Assembly (NCBI GenBank): GCA_964604565.1 | Contig: CAZRZN010000023.1 | Coordinates: forward strand, 1 to 30,842 | From: CAZRZN01 sp964604565 | GTDB lineage: Bacteria > Pseudomonadota > Alphaproteobacteria > Rhodobacterales > Rhodobacteraceae | DNA length: 30,842 nucleotides | Direction of reading: 5' to 3' | In this document: positions 1 to 8,424 of the stretch, one piece after another | Numbering within the stretch: position 1 is the stretch's first letter | Layout: each line of letters starts with the position of its first letter | The notes under the pieces: model-generated | Told to the model about the DNA's origin: nothing | Seen by the model: only the letters and a program-made list of their open reading frames with translations | The model's database searches: none | Made by a program: the position numbers and the translations under genes

Positions 1-411
1 AACCCCTGTTCGATCAGCCAGTGGGCGGCGGTCGAGGCGCTGAACGGGCCGCAGGGCTTTCTGGCGGAACGGGGCGCGGCATTCCGGCGGCGCCGGGATC
101 TGGTGGTGGCGCGGCTGAACGACTGCGCCGGCGTGACCTGCGCGGTGCCCGAGGGCGCGTTCTACGTCTACCCCTCGGTAGGGGGCTGTCTGGGCAAGAC
201 ATCCGCGGGCGGCAAGCGGATCGAAACGGATGAGGATTTCTGCACCGCCCTGCTGGAGGAAGAGGGCGTCGCGGTGGTCTTTGGCGCGGCCTTCGGGCTG
301 AGCCCGCATTTCAGGGTCAGCTACGCGGCGTCGGATGCGCAGCTTGAAGATGCCTGCGACCGGATCCATCGGTTCTGCGCCGGGCTGACGGTCGATGTGC
401 GCGCCCTTTGA
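1..411 (+). CDS. Class I/II aminotransferase, C-terminal part (5' end outside window)
   Basis: Frame 1 is open from the first base to the TGA at 409-411, giving 136 residues of a PLP-dependent fold-type I aminotransferase. The visible part begins with N-P-C-S-I-S-Q, close to the segment that follows the PLP-lysine region in aspartate/aromatic aminotransferases. It continues with E-G-A-F-Y-V-Y-P, and F-R-V-S-Y-A near the end supplies the arginine that normally binds the substrate alpha-carboxylate. These features fit an aspartate (or prephenate/aspartate) aminotransferase, a cytoplasmic enzyme moving amino groups between glutamate and oxaloacetate. The Schiff-base lysine lies upstream of the window, so substrate choice cannot be judged. 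No gene follows for almost 900 bases, so it is probably the last gene of its transcript. Confidence 0.85.
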   Translation, partial: NPCSISQWAAVEALNGPQGFLAERGAAFRRRRDLVVARLNDCAGVTCAVPEGAFYVYPSVGGCLGKTSAGGKRIETDEDFCTALLEEEGVAVVFGAAFGLSPHFRVSYAASDAQLEDACDRIHRFCAGLTVDVRAL

Positions 412-1287
412 CCTTTGTAGGTGCGGTGCGCCCACGGGTAAGGATCGAACTCCGCCAGCGACGGGGCGGAAGGCTCGTTTGCAGGCGAGCCGGCACAAGA
501 ACAGGCACAGTCGCGATGACGACCGGCCTGTTTCTGCGAAGGCGCGGGACCGGGCGGGTGCGGCACAGCCAGCGCATGCAACAGTCGTCCCGCTGTCGCG
601 CTTCTGAGCGAAACGGGATTGGGTGTTTACCGCGGGTGCGGGCTGCGCATCCGGACCACGTGAACGAGCAGGGACTGCTTGCTATGGCCGCTCTGGCCAC
701 GGCACGCGTGTGCAAGGCAGCCGCACCTGTCGCGAGATGTCGCGCGGCCAGGACGGGTGAGTTTGAGAATTTGCCCGTGAAATAGGCGGTTTTGGACCGA
801 CTCTGCTGCCCTTGCGCCCGGATTGACAATTTTTGCTACCTTTGCCCTTCAATCCCACCGCCTGATTCAATAAACCCGATGCATGCTGGAGTCATCTTTA
901 ACTCTTCTGCCCGTCGACGGGCGCAAATCCTTCGAAGGGTTCCAACCGTTGTTTCCGCTGTCGCCGGAAGATGTCCGCGTCTTGCTTGCGGCGGGTCGCA
1001 GGTAGACCGGCAAAGGCCTCTGTTCCCCGTGGAAAGCGGAGGGTCGGAGCCCGCGTCGCAGCGCCCACTGGCAATGGAGTGGGCGCCCGTATTCCGTGCG
1101 CCCTGGTTGCTACTGGCACCCAAAATCTGCGATCTTGGAATTTCGCCGGGGCCTGTCCCAACCCGCGCAAGGGCGCGGCGGAACGAGGCAGGTGCTGCCA
1201 CCGCGCCTTGCCCCTCTTGGCAAGCCGCACCGGGCGGCGTATACGCGCGGCCTGATTTCTTTTGACCTTTCGGGGAAGGACCGTGCC
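412..1287. other. Long spacer without a convincing gene
   Basis: The reading frames here have compositions unlike proteins (Arg/Pro/Ala-rich) and no good ribosome binding sites. The stretch holds several hairpins: 472-477 with 486-491; a 9-bp perfect inverted repeat, 1061-1069 with 1078-1086, around an 8-nt loop; and 1207-1212 with 1219-1224 around a 6-nt loop. None is followed by a T-run. A TTGACA hexamer lies at 823-828, without a good TATAAT partner 16-18 bases downstream. The suhB promoter is presumably in the second half. No tRNA or known riboswitch was recognised. Confidence 0.5.
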
Positions 1288-2079
1288 ATGCAGGGCAGCG
1301 CCAATCTCAACATCATGATGAAGGCGGCGCGCAAGGCGGGGCGTGCGCTTGTCAAGGATTTCCGCGAGGTCGAGAACCTTCAGGTCTCGATGAAAGGGGC
1401 GGGGGATTTCGTTTCGCGCGCGGACTTGCAGGCCGAGCGTATCCTGCGCGAAGAATTGATGGGCGCGCGGCCCACCTATGGCTGGCTTGCCGAAGAAAGC
1501 GAAGAGGTTCCCGGCGAAGACCCCACCCGCCGCTGGATCGTGGACCCGCTGGACGGGACGACGAATTTCCTGCACGGCTTGCCGCACTGGGCGATCTCCA
1601 TCGCGCTGGAACACAAGGGGCAGATCGTGTCCGGTGTGATCTTTGACGCGGCCAAGGACGAGATGTTCTATTCCGAACGCGGCGCAGGCGCGTGGTTGAA
1701 CGACTCAAAACGCTTGCGGGTGTCGGGCCGGCGCAAGATGATCGAATGCATCTTTGCCACCGGGATTCCCTTTGCGGCGCAACGCACGCTACCCGCCACG
1801 ATCAAGGATCTGGCGCGGGTCATGCCGGAATGCGCCGGGGTGCGGCGGTTCGGGGCGGCGTCGCTGGATCTTGCCTATGTGGCGGCAGGGCGCTTTGACG
1901 GCTACTGGGAGCGTGAGTTGCAGCTCTGGGACATGGCGGCGGGTTCCCTTATCGCGAAGGAGGCCGGCGCGATGGTCGAGGGTGTCCGGGAAGATCAGGA
2001 CCCGTTGGAAAGCGGCAGTCTGCTTTGCGCGAACGGCGAGGTCTTCAACACTTTCTCTAAGCTTCTGCGCGACGCCTGA
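1288..2079 (+). CDS. suhB: Inositol-1-monophosphatase family protein (SuhB type)
   Basis: 263 residues, the usual length for bacterial inositol monophosphatases, which hydrolyse myo-inositol 1-phosphate and related sugar phosphates in a Mg-dependent cytoplasmic reaction. In enterobacteria SuhB also joins the rRNA antitermination complex. Visible signatures are the acidic pair E69-E70 (L-A-E-E-S), the metal-binding D-P-L-D-G-T-T-N at residues 86-93, and W-D-M-A-A-G at 214-219, which supplies the second metal aspartate. The ATG at 1288 is preferred because GGGGAAGGA ends 8 bases upstream and family homology begins immediately after it. The frame is open further upstream (to 1096), but that extension is not protein-like. 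The next gene is convergent, so this is probably monocistronic. Confidence 0.93.
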   Translation: MQGSANLNIMMKAARKAGRALVKDFREVENLQVSMKGAGDFVSRADLQAERILREELMGARPTYGWLAEESEEVPGEDPTRRWIVDPLDGTTNFLHGLPHWAISIALEHKGQIVSGVIFDAAKDEMFYSERGAGAWLNDSKRLRVSGRRKMIECIFATGIPFAAQRTLPATIKDLARVMPECAGVRRFGAASLDLAYVAAGRFDGYWERELQLWDMAAGSLIAKEAGAMVEGVREDQDPLESGSLLCANGEVFNTFSKLLRDA

Positions 2080-2227
2080 ACGCCGCTTGCCGCTGTGACA
2101 ATGGTGCTGGCGGGACCGTGCCTGAAAAATGCCCTGAGCGTGGGTGTTTCGTGCGGTGCGCCGCGTGATGCATCCGGGTTTGGTGCGGGTGCAGGGGTGG
2201 CGTCATGCGCTCCGCCTGTCTGGTAGA

Positions 2228-2249
2228 AGGGTCAGCGCCCGCTGGCCCT
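2228..2249. terminator. Hairpin between convergent suhB and rhomboid genes
   Basis: AGGGTCAGCG pairs with CGCTGGCCCT (one G-U wobble) around a very short loop. It lies 13 bases beyond the rhomboid stop on the minus strand and about 150 bases past suhB. On the minus strand it is followed by TTCT, only a weak U-tract. It could end transcription from the rhomboid side. Confidence 0.4.
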
Positions 2250-2261
2250 GTCGGCGCCTTG

Positions 2262-3041
2262 CTATTTTCGCCGGATCCTGGGGACCTGTGTATGGCTCTT
2301 GCGGGCGCGGGTGCGCGGGACGCGGCTGCGTTCGAATGAATACTCCGCCTCCGGGTGCGGGGGATGACCATGCGTGCGGTCCCAGAAGCGCGGCCCCCCC
2401 CGGCGCAGCCACAGCGGGATGACAAGGATCAGGCCCACGACAAAGCCGCCGACATGGGCCCAATAGGCCACACCCCCCTCGTCCGCAGGGGCGTTCCACC
2501 CGCCAAAGAGTTGCATGCCGAACCACAAGGCCAGCATCAGCCATGCGGGGACAGGGATTACGCGGAAAAAGACGATCAGGATGATCAGGATGTCCACCCG
2601 CGCCTTGGGAAACAGCAGCAGGTATCCCCCCATGACTCCCGCGATCGCGCCCGATGCGCCGACCGTTGGCACAAGCGAAAACGGTGCTGAGAGCCAGTGG
2701 ATCAAACCCGCCCCCAGACCCGCGACGACGTAGAACAGGCTAAAGCCGATGTGCCCCATTTCCTCTTCGAGATTGTCGCCGAAGATATAGAGAAACAGCA
2801 TGTTCCCGGCGATATGCATGATGCCGCCGTGCAGGAACATGGAGGTGAACAAGCCGGAAAATCCGTATCCCTCTGACAGGAAGCGCGGAATCAACGCATA
2901 CTCGGCGTAGAAATTCATCAGTGCGCGCGGAGAACCCTCGAGTTGCCACGACGACAGGAACACCAGCACGTTGATGGCGATCAGCGCATAGGTGACGAAG
3001 GGTGTGCGCCCCGAGGGGTTGTGATCGCGGATCGGAAACAT
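2262..3041 (-). CDS. Rhomboid family intramembrane serine protease
   Basis: 259 residues from the ATG at 3041. Rhomboids cleave transmembrane substrates within the bilayer using a Ser-His dyad. The sequence shows the H-G-G-I-M-H-I-A-G-N motif at 71-80 (His76 and Asn80 match the oxyanion-side residues), G-A-S-G at 128-131 with catalytic Ser130, and A-H-V-G-G with catalytic His196. About six hydrophobic segments are visible, starting near residues 15, 62, 97, 126, 150 and 195, followed by a basic cytosolic tail of roughly 45 residues. The frame is open upstream to 3137, but homology begins at M-F-P-I-R-D-H-N-P, so the shorter start is chosen. Neither start has a strong Shine-Dalgarno sequence. 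The substrate is unknown. The gene stands alone between putA and suhB. Confidence 0.92.
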   Translation of the reverse strand: MFPIRDHNPSGRTPFVTYALIAINVLVFLSSWQLEGSPRALMNFYAEYALIPRFLSEGYGFSGLFTSMFLHGGIMHIAGNMLFLYIFGDNLEEEMGHIGFSLFYVVAGLGAGLIHWLSAPFSLVPTVGASGAIAGVMGGYLLLFPKARVDILIILIVFFRVIPVPAWLMLALWFGMQLFGGWNAPADEGGVAYWAHVGGFVVGLILVIPLWLRRGGPRFWDRTHGHPPHPEAEYSFERSRVPRTRARKSHTQVPRIRRK

Positions 3042-3497
3042 GGATGTGACATTGGCGCCGATGCGCAAGAGGTCAAGCACGAAGGCAGGCCCCGGCCCGG
3101 GCCACCTCGCGAGAACGGGACGTGGGAACCTGCGCATGGTGGCGATTTTTGGCGCGACAGGTCAATGAGTTGTGGTGTTTTCAGCCATTGGACCGAGCAA
3201 AGCCGGCCTTGTGGAGCGCTGGGCCTGAACGCTCAAATCTGCCGCAGATTTGCATTATCGGACGAGGCTGGGGGCGCTTGGCCCCGGTGGAGCCGGGTCA
3301 CGAAGCTGGGCCAGATAAGTGTATTCCGCCGGCTCTCATGATCGTTGGGGTGGCGCCATGTTGAAAACGTCACACCGGCTCCGTGGACAGATCTGCCGGT
3401 TAAGAGGCGCAAGGCGCCAATTCGGGGCATCGCTCCTCTTGTCCTCCGGCTCGGGGCCGGGCGCACGGCGCCCAGGCCCCTTGTCTTTCGGTGTCCG
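3042..3497. other. Spacer between putA end and rhomboid start, hairpin-rich
   Basis: No convincing gene. A perfect 8-bp inverted repeat with a 3-nt loop (CAAATCTG CCG CAGATTTG) lies at 3234-3252. It could be a transcription-related hairpin or an operator upstream of the rhomboid gene. The putA-proximal end holds the strong hairpin listed separately. A 65-codon minus-strand frame (3233-3430) has a good AGGAG before its ATG but no recognisable content. Confidence 0.4.
3453..3480 (-). terminator. Strong GC hairpin just after putA
   Basis: GGGGCC-GGGCGC pairs with GCGCCC-A-GGCCCC around a 3-nt ACG loop: 12 base pairs with a single bulged A. It starts 17 bases beyond the putA stop codon on the minus strand. 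No T-run follows, which is common for terminators in GC-rich alphaproteobacteria, so a role in termination or in mRNA 3'-end protection is inferred. Confidence 0.45.
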
Positions 3498-6400
3498 TCA
3501 GGCCCCTCCGCCCTGCACCTCTTGTCCGGCCAGCAGCGCCGCGTTGCCGCCCGCCGCCGTGGTGTCGACGCAGACATGGCGTTCGGCACGTGTGTGCCCG
3601 CGGTCCGGCATGCCGGTGATCAGCGACAGGATCGCGCCGGGCCGATTGGCAAGCGCCTTACGGTAGGCCCGGCCCGTGTCGGCGTCGCCCCACCAGATGG
3701 CGCCGGAAAAACCGTCGGTGCTGGACAGCGCGTCCGGTGGAGTGCCGTCGGCAAGCGCCGCGCAGCCGCCCAGGGCGCGCACCGCCTCGGCCTGCGCCTT
3801 GGCCGCGTCGGCCCCCGGTCCGAGGCAGAGCAGCGGCGGGCGGGCGTGCTGGTTGAGCAGGTTCGCCTCACCCGTGGGGCCGGGCAGTTCGTCGCGGCTG
3901 GGCGCGGGCACTTTCTTTGCGGCCTCCGCGATGCGCTTGGCAAGGTCCGGGGCTTTCTTGTCCGCGCTGTCGAGAGTCGTGGTGCCCGAGGGGGCCGGGT
4001 GGGCGCGGTAGCGGTCAACGTAGAGAGGCCCGCCCGCCTTCGGCCCGGTGCCGGACAGGCCTTCGCCGCCAAAGGGCTGGCTGCCGACAATCGCGCCGAT
4101 CTGGTTGCGGTTGACGTAGATATTGCCCGCCTCGATGCGTTCGGTAATGTGCTGCACGCGTTCGTCGATGCGGGTTTGCAGGCCGAAGGTCAGCCCGTAG
4201 CCGGTGCCGTTGATCGCGTCGATCACCTTGTCGATCTGACGTGCCTTGAAGGTGGCGACATGCAGCACGGGGCCGAAGATCTCGCGCGTCATGTCCGCGA
4301 TGCCGTTCACGCGGATCAGGGTTGGCGGCACGAAGGTTCCGGTTTGGGGCACCGGCACCTGTTGCAGCACGCGGCCCTCGCGGGCGGCCTCTCCGATATG
4401 GTCGAGGATGGTGTTCTGCGCCTCGACATCGATCACCGGGCCGACATCGGTGGCGGGGTCCCATGGATCGCCGATGGCGAGCGACTGCATCGCACCCTTG
4501 AGCATATCCAGCAGGGTTTCGGCCACGTCTTCCTGCACGTAAAGGCAACGCAGCGCCGAACACCGTTGTCCGGCCGATTGAAAGGCGCTTTCGACGATGG
4601 CTTGCACTGCCTGTTCCGGCAGGGCGGTGCTGTCGACGATCATGGCGTTCAGGCCGCCGGTCTCTGCGATCAGCGGGGCGCCGGGTTCCAGATTGCCGGC
4701 CATGCTGCGGTGGATGATCTGCGCGGTTTCCGTCGCGCCGGTAAAGGCCGTTCCGGACACCTCGGGGGCGGAGGTGAGTGCGGCGCCCACGTTGCCCGCG
4801 CCCGGCAACAGTTGCAGGGCCGTTTCCGGCACGCCCGCCTCATGCAGAAGGCGCACGGCGAAATCGGCGATCAGCGGCGTCTGTTCCGCCGGTTTGGCCA
4901 GCACGGCATTCCCGGCCGCCAGCGCGGCGGAAATCTGCCCGGTGAAGATCGCCAGCGGAAAGTTCCAGGGCGAGATGCAGGCAAAGACGCCGCGCGGCGC
5001 GTCTGGGCCATCCTGACCGCGGGCGGCGTAATAGCGCAGGAAGTCCACCGCCTCGCGCAGCTCCGCGAGCGCGTCCAGCATCGACTTGCCCGCCTCGCGG
5101 TGCAGGATCGCGAAAATCTCACCACGGTGGGCCTCATACAGATCGGCGGCGGCGTTCAGGATGCGCGCACGCTCCGCCGGATCGGCCTCCCATGTGCGCG
5201 CCGCGGTTGCGGCGGCCTTGGCGGCGTCCGGGCTGGCCCAAGTGACCTGACCGACGATGTCAGACAGGTCCGCAGGATTCGCGATTTCCTGTGTGGTGCC
5301 GGAGGGCGCGTCGACGGCGAGCCGGGGCGCGGCCTGCCATTGATGCGTCCTGTAAGCCGTGCGCGCGGTGTCGATCTCGGCAAAGCTGGGACGATGCCGC
5401 AGGTCGATCCCCATGGAGTTGCGGCGCTCTGGCTCAAACAGTTGCGGTCCCGTCGGCAGGGCGCGTGGCCTTGGCGCCTCGAACGGGTCTGCGGCGACGG
5501 TTTCCGGGGCCACGTCCTCGTCTACGATCTGGTTGACAAAGGAAGAGTTTGCCCCGTTTTCCAGCAGGCGTCGCACCAGATAGGCCAGCAGGTCGCGGTG
5601 CGCGCCGACGGGGGCATAGATCCGGCAACGCGTTCCGTTTTTCGACATCACCAGCCGGTGCAACGTCTCGCCCATGCCGTGCAGGCGCTGGAATTCATAG
5701 GTCTTTGGGTCGTCGGCCATGTGCAGGATGGCCGCCACCGTATGCGCGTTATGGGTGGCGAATTGCGGGTAGATGCGGTCCGTCATCGACAGCAGTTTTT
5801 TCGCATTGGCAATATAGGAGACATCGGTGGCCGACTTGGCGGTGAAGACCGGGAAACCGTCGAGCCCGGCAACCTGTGCCTTCTTGATCTCGGTGTCCCA
5901 ATAAGCGCCCTTGACCAACCGCACCATCAACCGGCGGTCCAGCCGTTCGGCCAGCGCATAAAGCCAGTCGATAACCGCGCTGGCGCGCTGACCATAGGCC
6001 TGGACGACGACGCCGAACCCTTCCCAGCCCGCAAGTTGCGGATCGCTCAGCACGTCTTCGATCACGTCGAGCGAGAGGGAAAGGCGGTCGGCCTCCTCGG
6101 CATCGACGTTGAGGCCGATGCGGGCATTCTTTGCCTGTAGGGCAAGGCTGCGCAGGCGCGGCACAAGCGCGGCGCGCGCGGTATCGGCCTGCAATTCGTC
6201 GTAGCGGGGATGCAGGGCTGACAATTTTACGGAGATGCCGGGATTGTCGCGCGGCGCCTTGGACTTGGCACCGCCCCCGATGGCGGTGATCGCCTTTGCA
6301 TAGGCATCGAAATAGCGCTGGGCATCGCCTTCTGTCCGCGCGGCCTCTCCCAGCATGTCGTAGGAATAGCCATAGCCCTTGGCCTCCATCGCGGCACCGC

Positions 6401-6950
6401 GTTTCATCGCGGCGTCGATAGTCTCGCCCAGCACGAATTGCGCGCCCATCTCGCGCATCGCGCGGCCGACCGCGGTGCGGATCACCGGCTCGCCCAGCCG
6501 TTTTATGGCGCCGCGCAGATGGCCGACCGGCCCGGGCCGCGAATCTTCCAGAACCTTGCCGGTCAGCATGAGCGCCCAGGTCGACGCGTTGACCAAGGGC
6601 GAGGTGGAGTGACCAAGGTGCTTGGACCAGTCGGACGGCGCGATCTTGTCCTCGATCAGCGCGTCGATCGTGACGCTGTCGGGCACACGCAGGAGCGCCT
6701 CGGCAAGGCACATGAGGGCGACGCCCTCTTCGGTCGAAAGTCCGTATTCGGCAAGAAAGACCTCCATCAGGCCGGGCCGGGTGCTGCCGCGAATATCACG
6801 GACCAGTTGGGCGGCGGACGTCGATATGGTGGCGCGCTGCCCGGCGTCGAGCGCGGCCTGTTCGCGCAGGCTGGCGATGGTTTCCGCCTCAGGGGCATAG
6901 GTCATCGCGTCGACGCGCGCGCGCAAGTCGGTCATCTGGTCCTTCGGCAT
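3498..6950 (-). CDS. putA: Bifunctional proline dehydrogenase / L-glutamate gamma-semialdehyde dehydrogenase PutA
   Basis: 1,150 residues. PutA oxidises proline to glutamate in two steps with substrate channelling, using FAD in the first domain and NAD in the second, at the inner face of the cytoplasmic membrane. The proline dehydrogenase barrel spans about residues 150-480. The aldehyde dehydrogenase half spans about 550-1000, with S-P-W-N-F-P near 660, catalytic base Glu763 (I-A-E-T-G-G) and nucleophile Cys797 (G-Q-R-C-S). A further 130-residue tail follows the G-S-Q-P-F-G-G-E-G-L-S-G motif. There is no N-terminal ribbon-helix-helix DNA-binding domain, so unlike E. coli PutA it cannot repress itself and regulation falls to the divergent Lrp-type gene. 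The start at 6950 is favoured. An in-frame ATG at 6935, with AAGGA four bases ahead of it, is a real alternative and would remove five residues. Confidence 0.96.
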   Translation of the reverse strand: MPKDQMTDLRARVDAMTYAPEAETIASLREQAALDAGQRATISTSAAQLVRDIRGSTRPGLMEVFLAEYGLSTEEGVALMCLAEALLRVPDSVTIDALIEDKIAPSDWSKHLGHSTSPLVNASTWALMLTGKVLEDSRPGPVGHLRGAIKRLGEPVIRTAVGRAMREMGAQFVLGETIDAAMKRGAAMEAKGYGYSYDMLGEAARTEGDAQRYFDAYAKAITAIGGGAKSKAPRDNPGISVKLSALHPRYDELQADTARAALVPRLRSLALQAKNARIGLNVDAEEADRLSLSLDVIEDVLSDPQLAGWEGFGVVVQAYGQRASAVIDWLYALAERLDRRLMVRLVKGAYWDTEIKKAQVAGLDGFPVFTAKSATDVSYIANAKKLLSMTDRIYPQFATHNAHTVAAILHMADDPKTYEFQRLHGMGETLHRLVMSKNGTRCRIYAPVGAHRDLLAYLVRRLLENGANSSFVNQIVDEDVAPETVAADPFEAPRPRALPTGPQLFEPERRNSMGIDLRHRPSFAEIDTARTAYRTHQWQAAPRLAVDAPSGTTQEIANPADLSDIVGQVTWASPDAAKAAATAARTWEADPAERARILNAAADLYEAHRGEIFAILHREAGKSMLDALAELREAVDFLRYYAARGQDGPDAPRGVFACISPWNFPLAIFTGQISAALAAGNAVLAKPAEQTPLIADFAVRLLHEAGVPETALQLLPGAGNVGAALTSAPEVSGTAFTGATETAQIIHRSMAGNLEPGAPLIAETGGLNAMIVDSTALPEQAVQAIVESAFQSAGQRCSALRCLYVQEDVAETLLDMLKGAMQSLAIGDPWDPATDVGPVIDVEAQNTILDHIGEAAREGRVLQQVPVPQTGTFVPPTLIRVNGIADMTREIFGPVLHVATFKARQIDKVIDAINGTGYGLTFGLQTRIDERVQHITERIEAGNIYVNRNQIGAIVGSQPFGGEGLSGTGPKAGGPLYVDRYRAHPAPSGTTTLDSADKKAPDLAKRIAEAAKKVPAPSRDELPGPTGEANLLNQHARPPLLCLGPGADAAKAQAEAVRALGGCAALADGTPPDALSSTDGFSGAIWWGDADTGRAYRKALANRPGAILSLITGMPDRGHTRAERHVCVDTTAAGGNAALLAGQEVQGGGA

Positions 6951-7112
6951 TGCAGGGCCTCGCTGTGTTGGATGAATTTGATGAATTACATGTAGCGCGC
7001 AGTGCATTCCAAAGCGCGCCAATTTATTCTAGATTACAGGCAAGCTCGCGGACGATTTTACCGTATTTATGTCCTCGATCCTTTTTTCGGCCTGCTTTTT
7101 CGAGGATGCGCG
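6951..7112. promoter_or_regulatory. putA-putR divergent promoter/operator region
   Basis: This 162-base spacer is clearly more AT-rich than its flanks and must hold both divergent promoters. It contains a direct repeat GATGAATT-T-GATGAATT (6971-6978 and 6980-6987, 9-bp phase) directly followed by the palindrome TACATGTA (6987-6994). It also holds two GCGCGC hexamers. In Rhodobacter capsulatus an Lrp-family PutR activates putA from such a shared region. Which of these motifs is the binding site is inference. Confidence 0.5.
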
Positions 7113-7589
7113 ATGCAAACGGACAATTCTGAGATCGATAGCTTCGACCGGTCGATTCTTTCAACCCTTGCGGGTGAGGCCCGTATATCGATCACGGAAC
7201 TGGCACGCCGGATCGGCCTGTCGAAGTCACCCACGCAGACCCGCCTGCGGCGGTTGGAGGATGCGGGATACATTCGGGGATATCGCGCGGTGCTGGATCC
7301 GATCCGGCTTGGCCTCGATCACGTCGCCTTTGTCGAGGTGAAGATGGTGGACACGCGCGAGGACACGCTTGCCCTCTTCAACGAGGCGGTCGCGACGATA
7401 CCGGAAATTGAACAAGCTCATCTGATCGCGGGCAATTTCGACTACCTCTTGAAAGTGCGCACACAGGACATGCCCTCCTATCGCCGGGTGCTGGCGGAGA
7501 AAGTTTCCACCTTGCCGGGGGTGGCGGCCACCTCGACCTTTGTGGCGATGGAGGCGGTGAAGGATACCGGTGTCGCGGATGTGACTTGA
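7113..7589 (+). CDS. putR: Lrp/AsnC family transcriptional regulator, probable proline-responsive PutR
   Basis: 158 residues. An N-terminal winged helix-turn-helix occupies about residues 8-55 (I-S-I-T-E-L-A-R-R-I-G-L-S, then the recognition helix S-P-T-Q-T-R-L-R-R-L-E). A C-terminal RAM ligand/oligomerisation domain spans about 70-150, with A-G-N-F-D-Y-L-L-K-V at 106-115. The ATG at 7113 has GAGGA a few bases upstream and matches the usual Lrp N-terminus; the frame extends upstream to 7002 but only through promoter sequence. Divergent orientation next to putA, and a PutA without its own DNA-binding domain, make a proline-dependent activator of putA the best assignment. This follows the Rhodobacter/Agrobacterium precedent. 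Confidence 0.92.
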   Translation: MQTDNSEIDSFDRSILSTLAGEARISITELARRIGLSKSPTQTRLRRLEDAGYIRGYRAVLDPIRLGLDHVAFVEVKMVDTREDTLALFNEAVATIPEIEQAHLIAGNFDYLLKVRTQDMPSYRRVLAEKVSTLPGVAATSTFVAMEAVKDTGVADVT

Positions 7590-7620
7590 CCGGCGCAGCG
7601 TATGAGGCACCCTTGCCTTC

Positions 7621-8160
7621 ATGAAATATGCGCTTGCCCTGTTGACCCTTGCCTCACCTTTGTTGGCGGATGGCTGTCCTACCGCGCCTGACCACAGCGC
7701 CGCATTGGATCCACTCTATCAGCAGTTGCAGAGCGCACCCGATTCCATGGCGGCACAGCAGATCTCCAGCCGCATGTGGGGTTACTGGGTCGATGCCCCT
7801 GACGAGCCAAGTCAATCCATGCTGGACGAGGCGATGCGCGCCCGGTCGCAGTTCGACTTTCTTCGCGCGTTGGACCGGCTGGATGCGCTGGTGAGTTACT
7901 GCCCGTTTTACGCCGAGGGCTATAACCAGCGGGCTTTCGTCAACTTTCTGCGTGAGGATTACGCGGCGGCCCTGCCGGATCTGAGTCGCGCGCTGGAGCT
8001 GAACCCGCGTCATATCGGGGCGCTGTCCGGCAAGGCGCTGACCCTGCTCGCTCTCGGGCGCGACATGGATGGACAACTGGTCTTGCGCGAGGCGCTGGAC
8101 CTCAATCCCTGGCTGAGTGAGCGGGCCCTGTTGACGCCGCTGCCAGAACAGGAATTGTGA
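7621..8160 (+). CDS. Secreted tetratricopeptide-repeat protein of unknown function
   Basis: 179 residues. The N-terminus (M-K-Y-A-L-A-L-L-T-L-A-S-P-L-L-A) is a typical Sec signal peptide with probable cleavage after residue 16, so the product is expected in the periplasm. Residues about 75-165 form two to three TPR helical hairpins (for example A-L-P-D-L-S-R-A-L-E-L-N-P and L-R-E-A-L-D-L-N-P), normally protein-binding scaffolds. Cys19 and Cys94 in the mature part could form a disulfide. There is no lipobox at Cys19. The ribosome binding site is weak: GAGG lies about 13 bases before the ATG. The gene starts 31 bases after putR and may be co-transcribed with it, but no functional link to proline metabolism is evident. 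The same arrangement of a short secreted TPR protein is common in this family of bacteria, without an assigned role. Confidence 0.8.
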   Translation: MKYALALLTLASPLLADGCPTAPDHSAALDPLYQQLQSAPDSMAAQQISSRMWGYWVDAPDEPSQSMLDEAMRARSQFDFLRALDRLDALVSYCPFYAEGYNQRAFVNFLREDYAAALPDLSRALELNPRHIGALSGKALTLLALGRDMDGQLVLREALDLNPWLSERALLTPLPEQEL

Positions 8161-8210
8161 GGACCGGACCGGTTTACTCTGTCCGCACAGCGGGTATTGT
8201 CGCCCAGATG

Positions 8211-8296
8211 GCCCGCGTGGTGGAATGGTAGACACAGGGGACTTAAAATCCCTAGCCGTAAAAGGCGTGCCGGTTCGAATCCGGCCGCGGGTACCA
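8211..8296 (+). tRNA. trnL(uaa): tRNA-Leu (UAA anticodon), CCA encoded
   Basis: The acceptor stem 8211-8217 pairs with 8286-8292 (first pair G-U), followed by discriminator A and an encoded CCA at 8294-8296. The anticodon stem 8237-8241/8249-8253 encloses the loop CTTAAAA, giving anticodon UAA at 8244-8246. A long variable arm typical of class II tRNAs (Leu) and a T-arm with GGTTCGAATCC are present. It reads UUA and UUG codons. The gene is intact, but a contig edge lies 28 bases downstream. Confidence 0.96.
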
Positions 8297-8324
8297 AGAA
8301 ATCTCAACATATCGGTGAGGTCCG
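8270..8324 (+). repeat. 55-bp direct repeat, left copy (tRNA-Leu 3' end plus flank)
   Basis: These 55 bases, covering the T-arm, 3' acceptor strand, CCA and 28 bases beyond, recur exactly at 8425-8479. The left copy ends exactly where the Ns begin. Confidence 0.97.
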
Positions 8325-8424
8325 NNNNNNNNNNNNNNNNNNNNNNNNNNNNNNNNNNNNNNNNNNNNNNNNNNNNNNNNNNNNNNNNNNNNNNNNNNNN
8401 NNNNNNNNNNNNNNNNNNNNNNNN
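8325..8424. other. Assembly gap, 100 N
   Basis: Exactly 100 undetermined bases, the customary placeholder for a gap of unknown size. The flanks share an identical 55-mer abutting the gap on both sides. The true distance between the two contigs is therefore unknown and may even be negative. Confidence 0.98.

Noticed and set aside
823..828. TTGACA as a full sigma-70 promoter in the first spacer
   Set aside because: No acceptable -10 hexamer at 16-18 bases, and no gene starts within the expected distance.
3233..3430. Small 65-codon minus-strand gene with a good AGGAG before ATG (M-P-R-I-G-A-L-R-L-L-T-G-R)
   Set aside because: No recognisable domain, and it overlaps the putA 3' hairpin region and an inverted repeat. 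The ribosome site alone was not enough, though a short peptide cannot be excluded.
3345..6140. 931-codon plus-strand frame opposite putA
   Set aside because: PutA on the minus strand is unmistakable, with both catalytic domains. The plus frame is a high-GC shadow.
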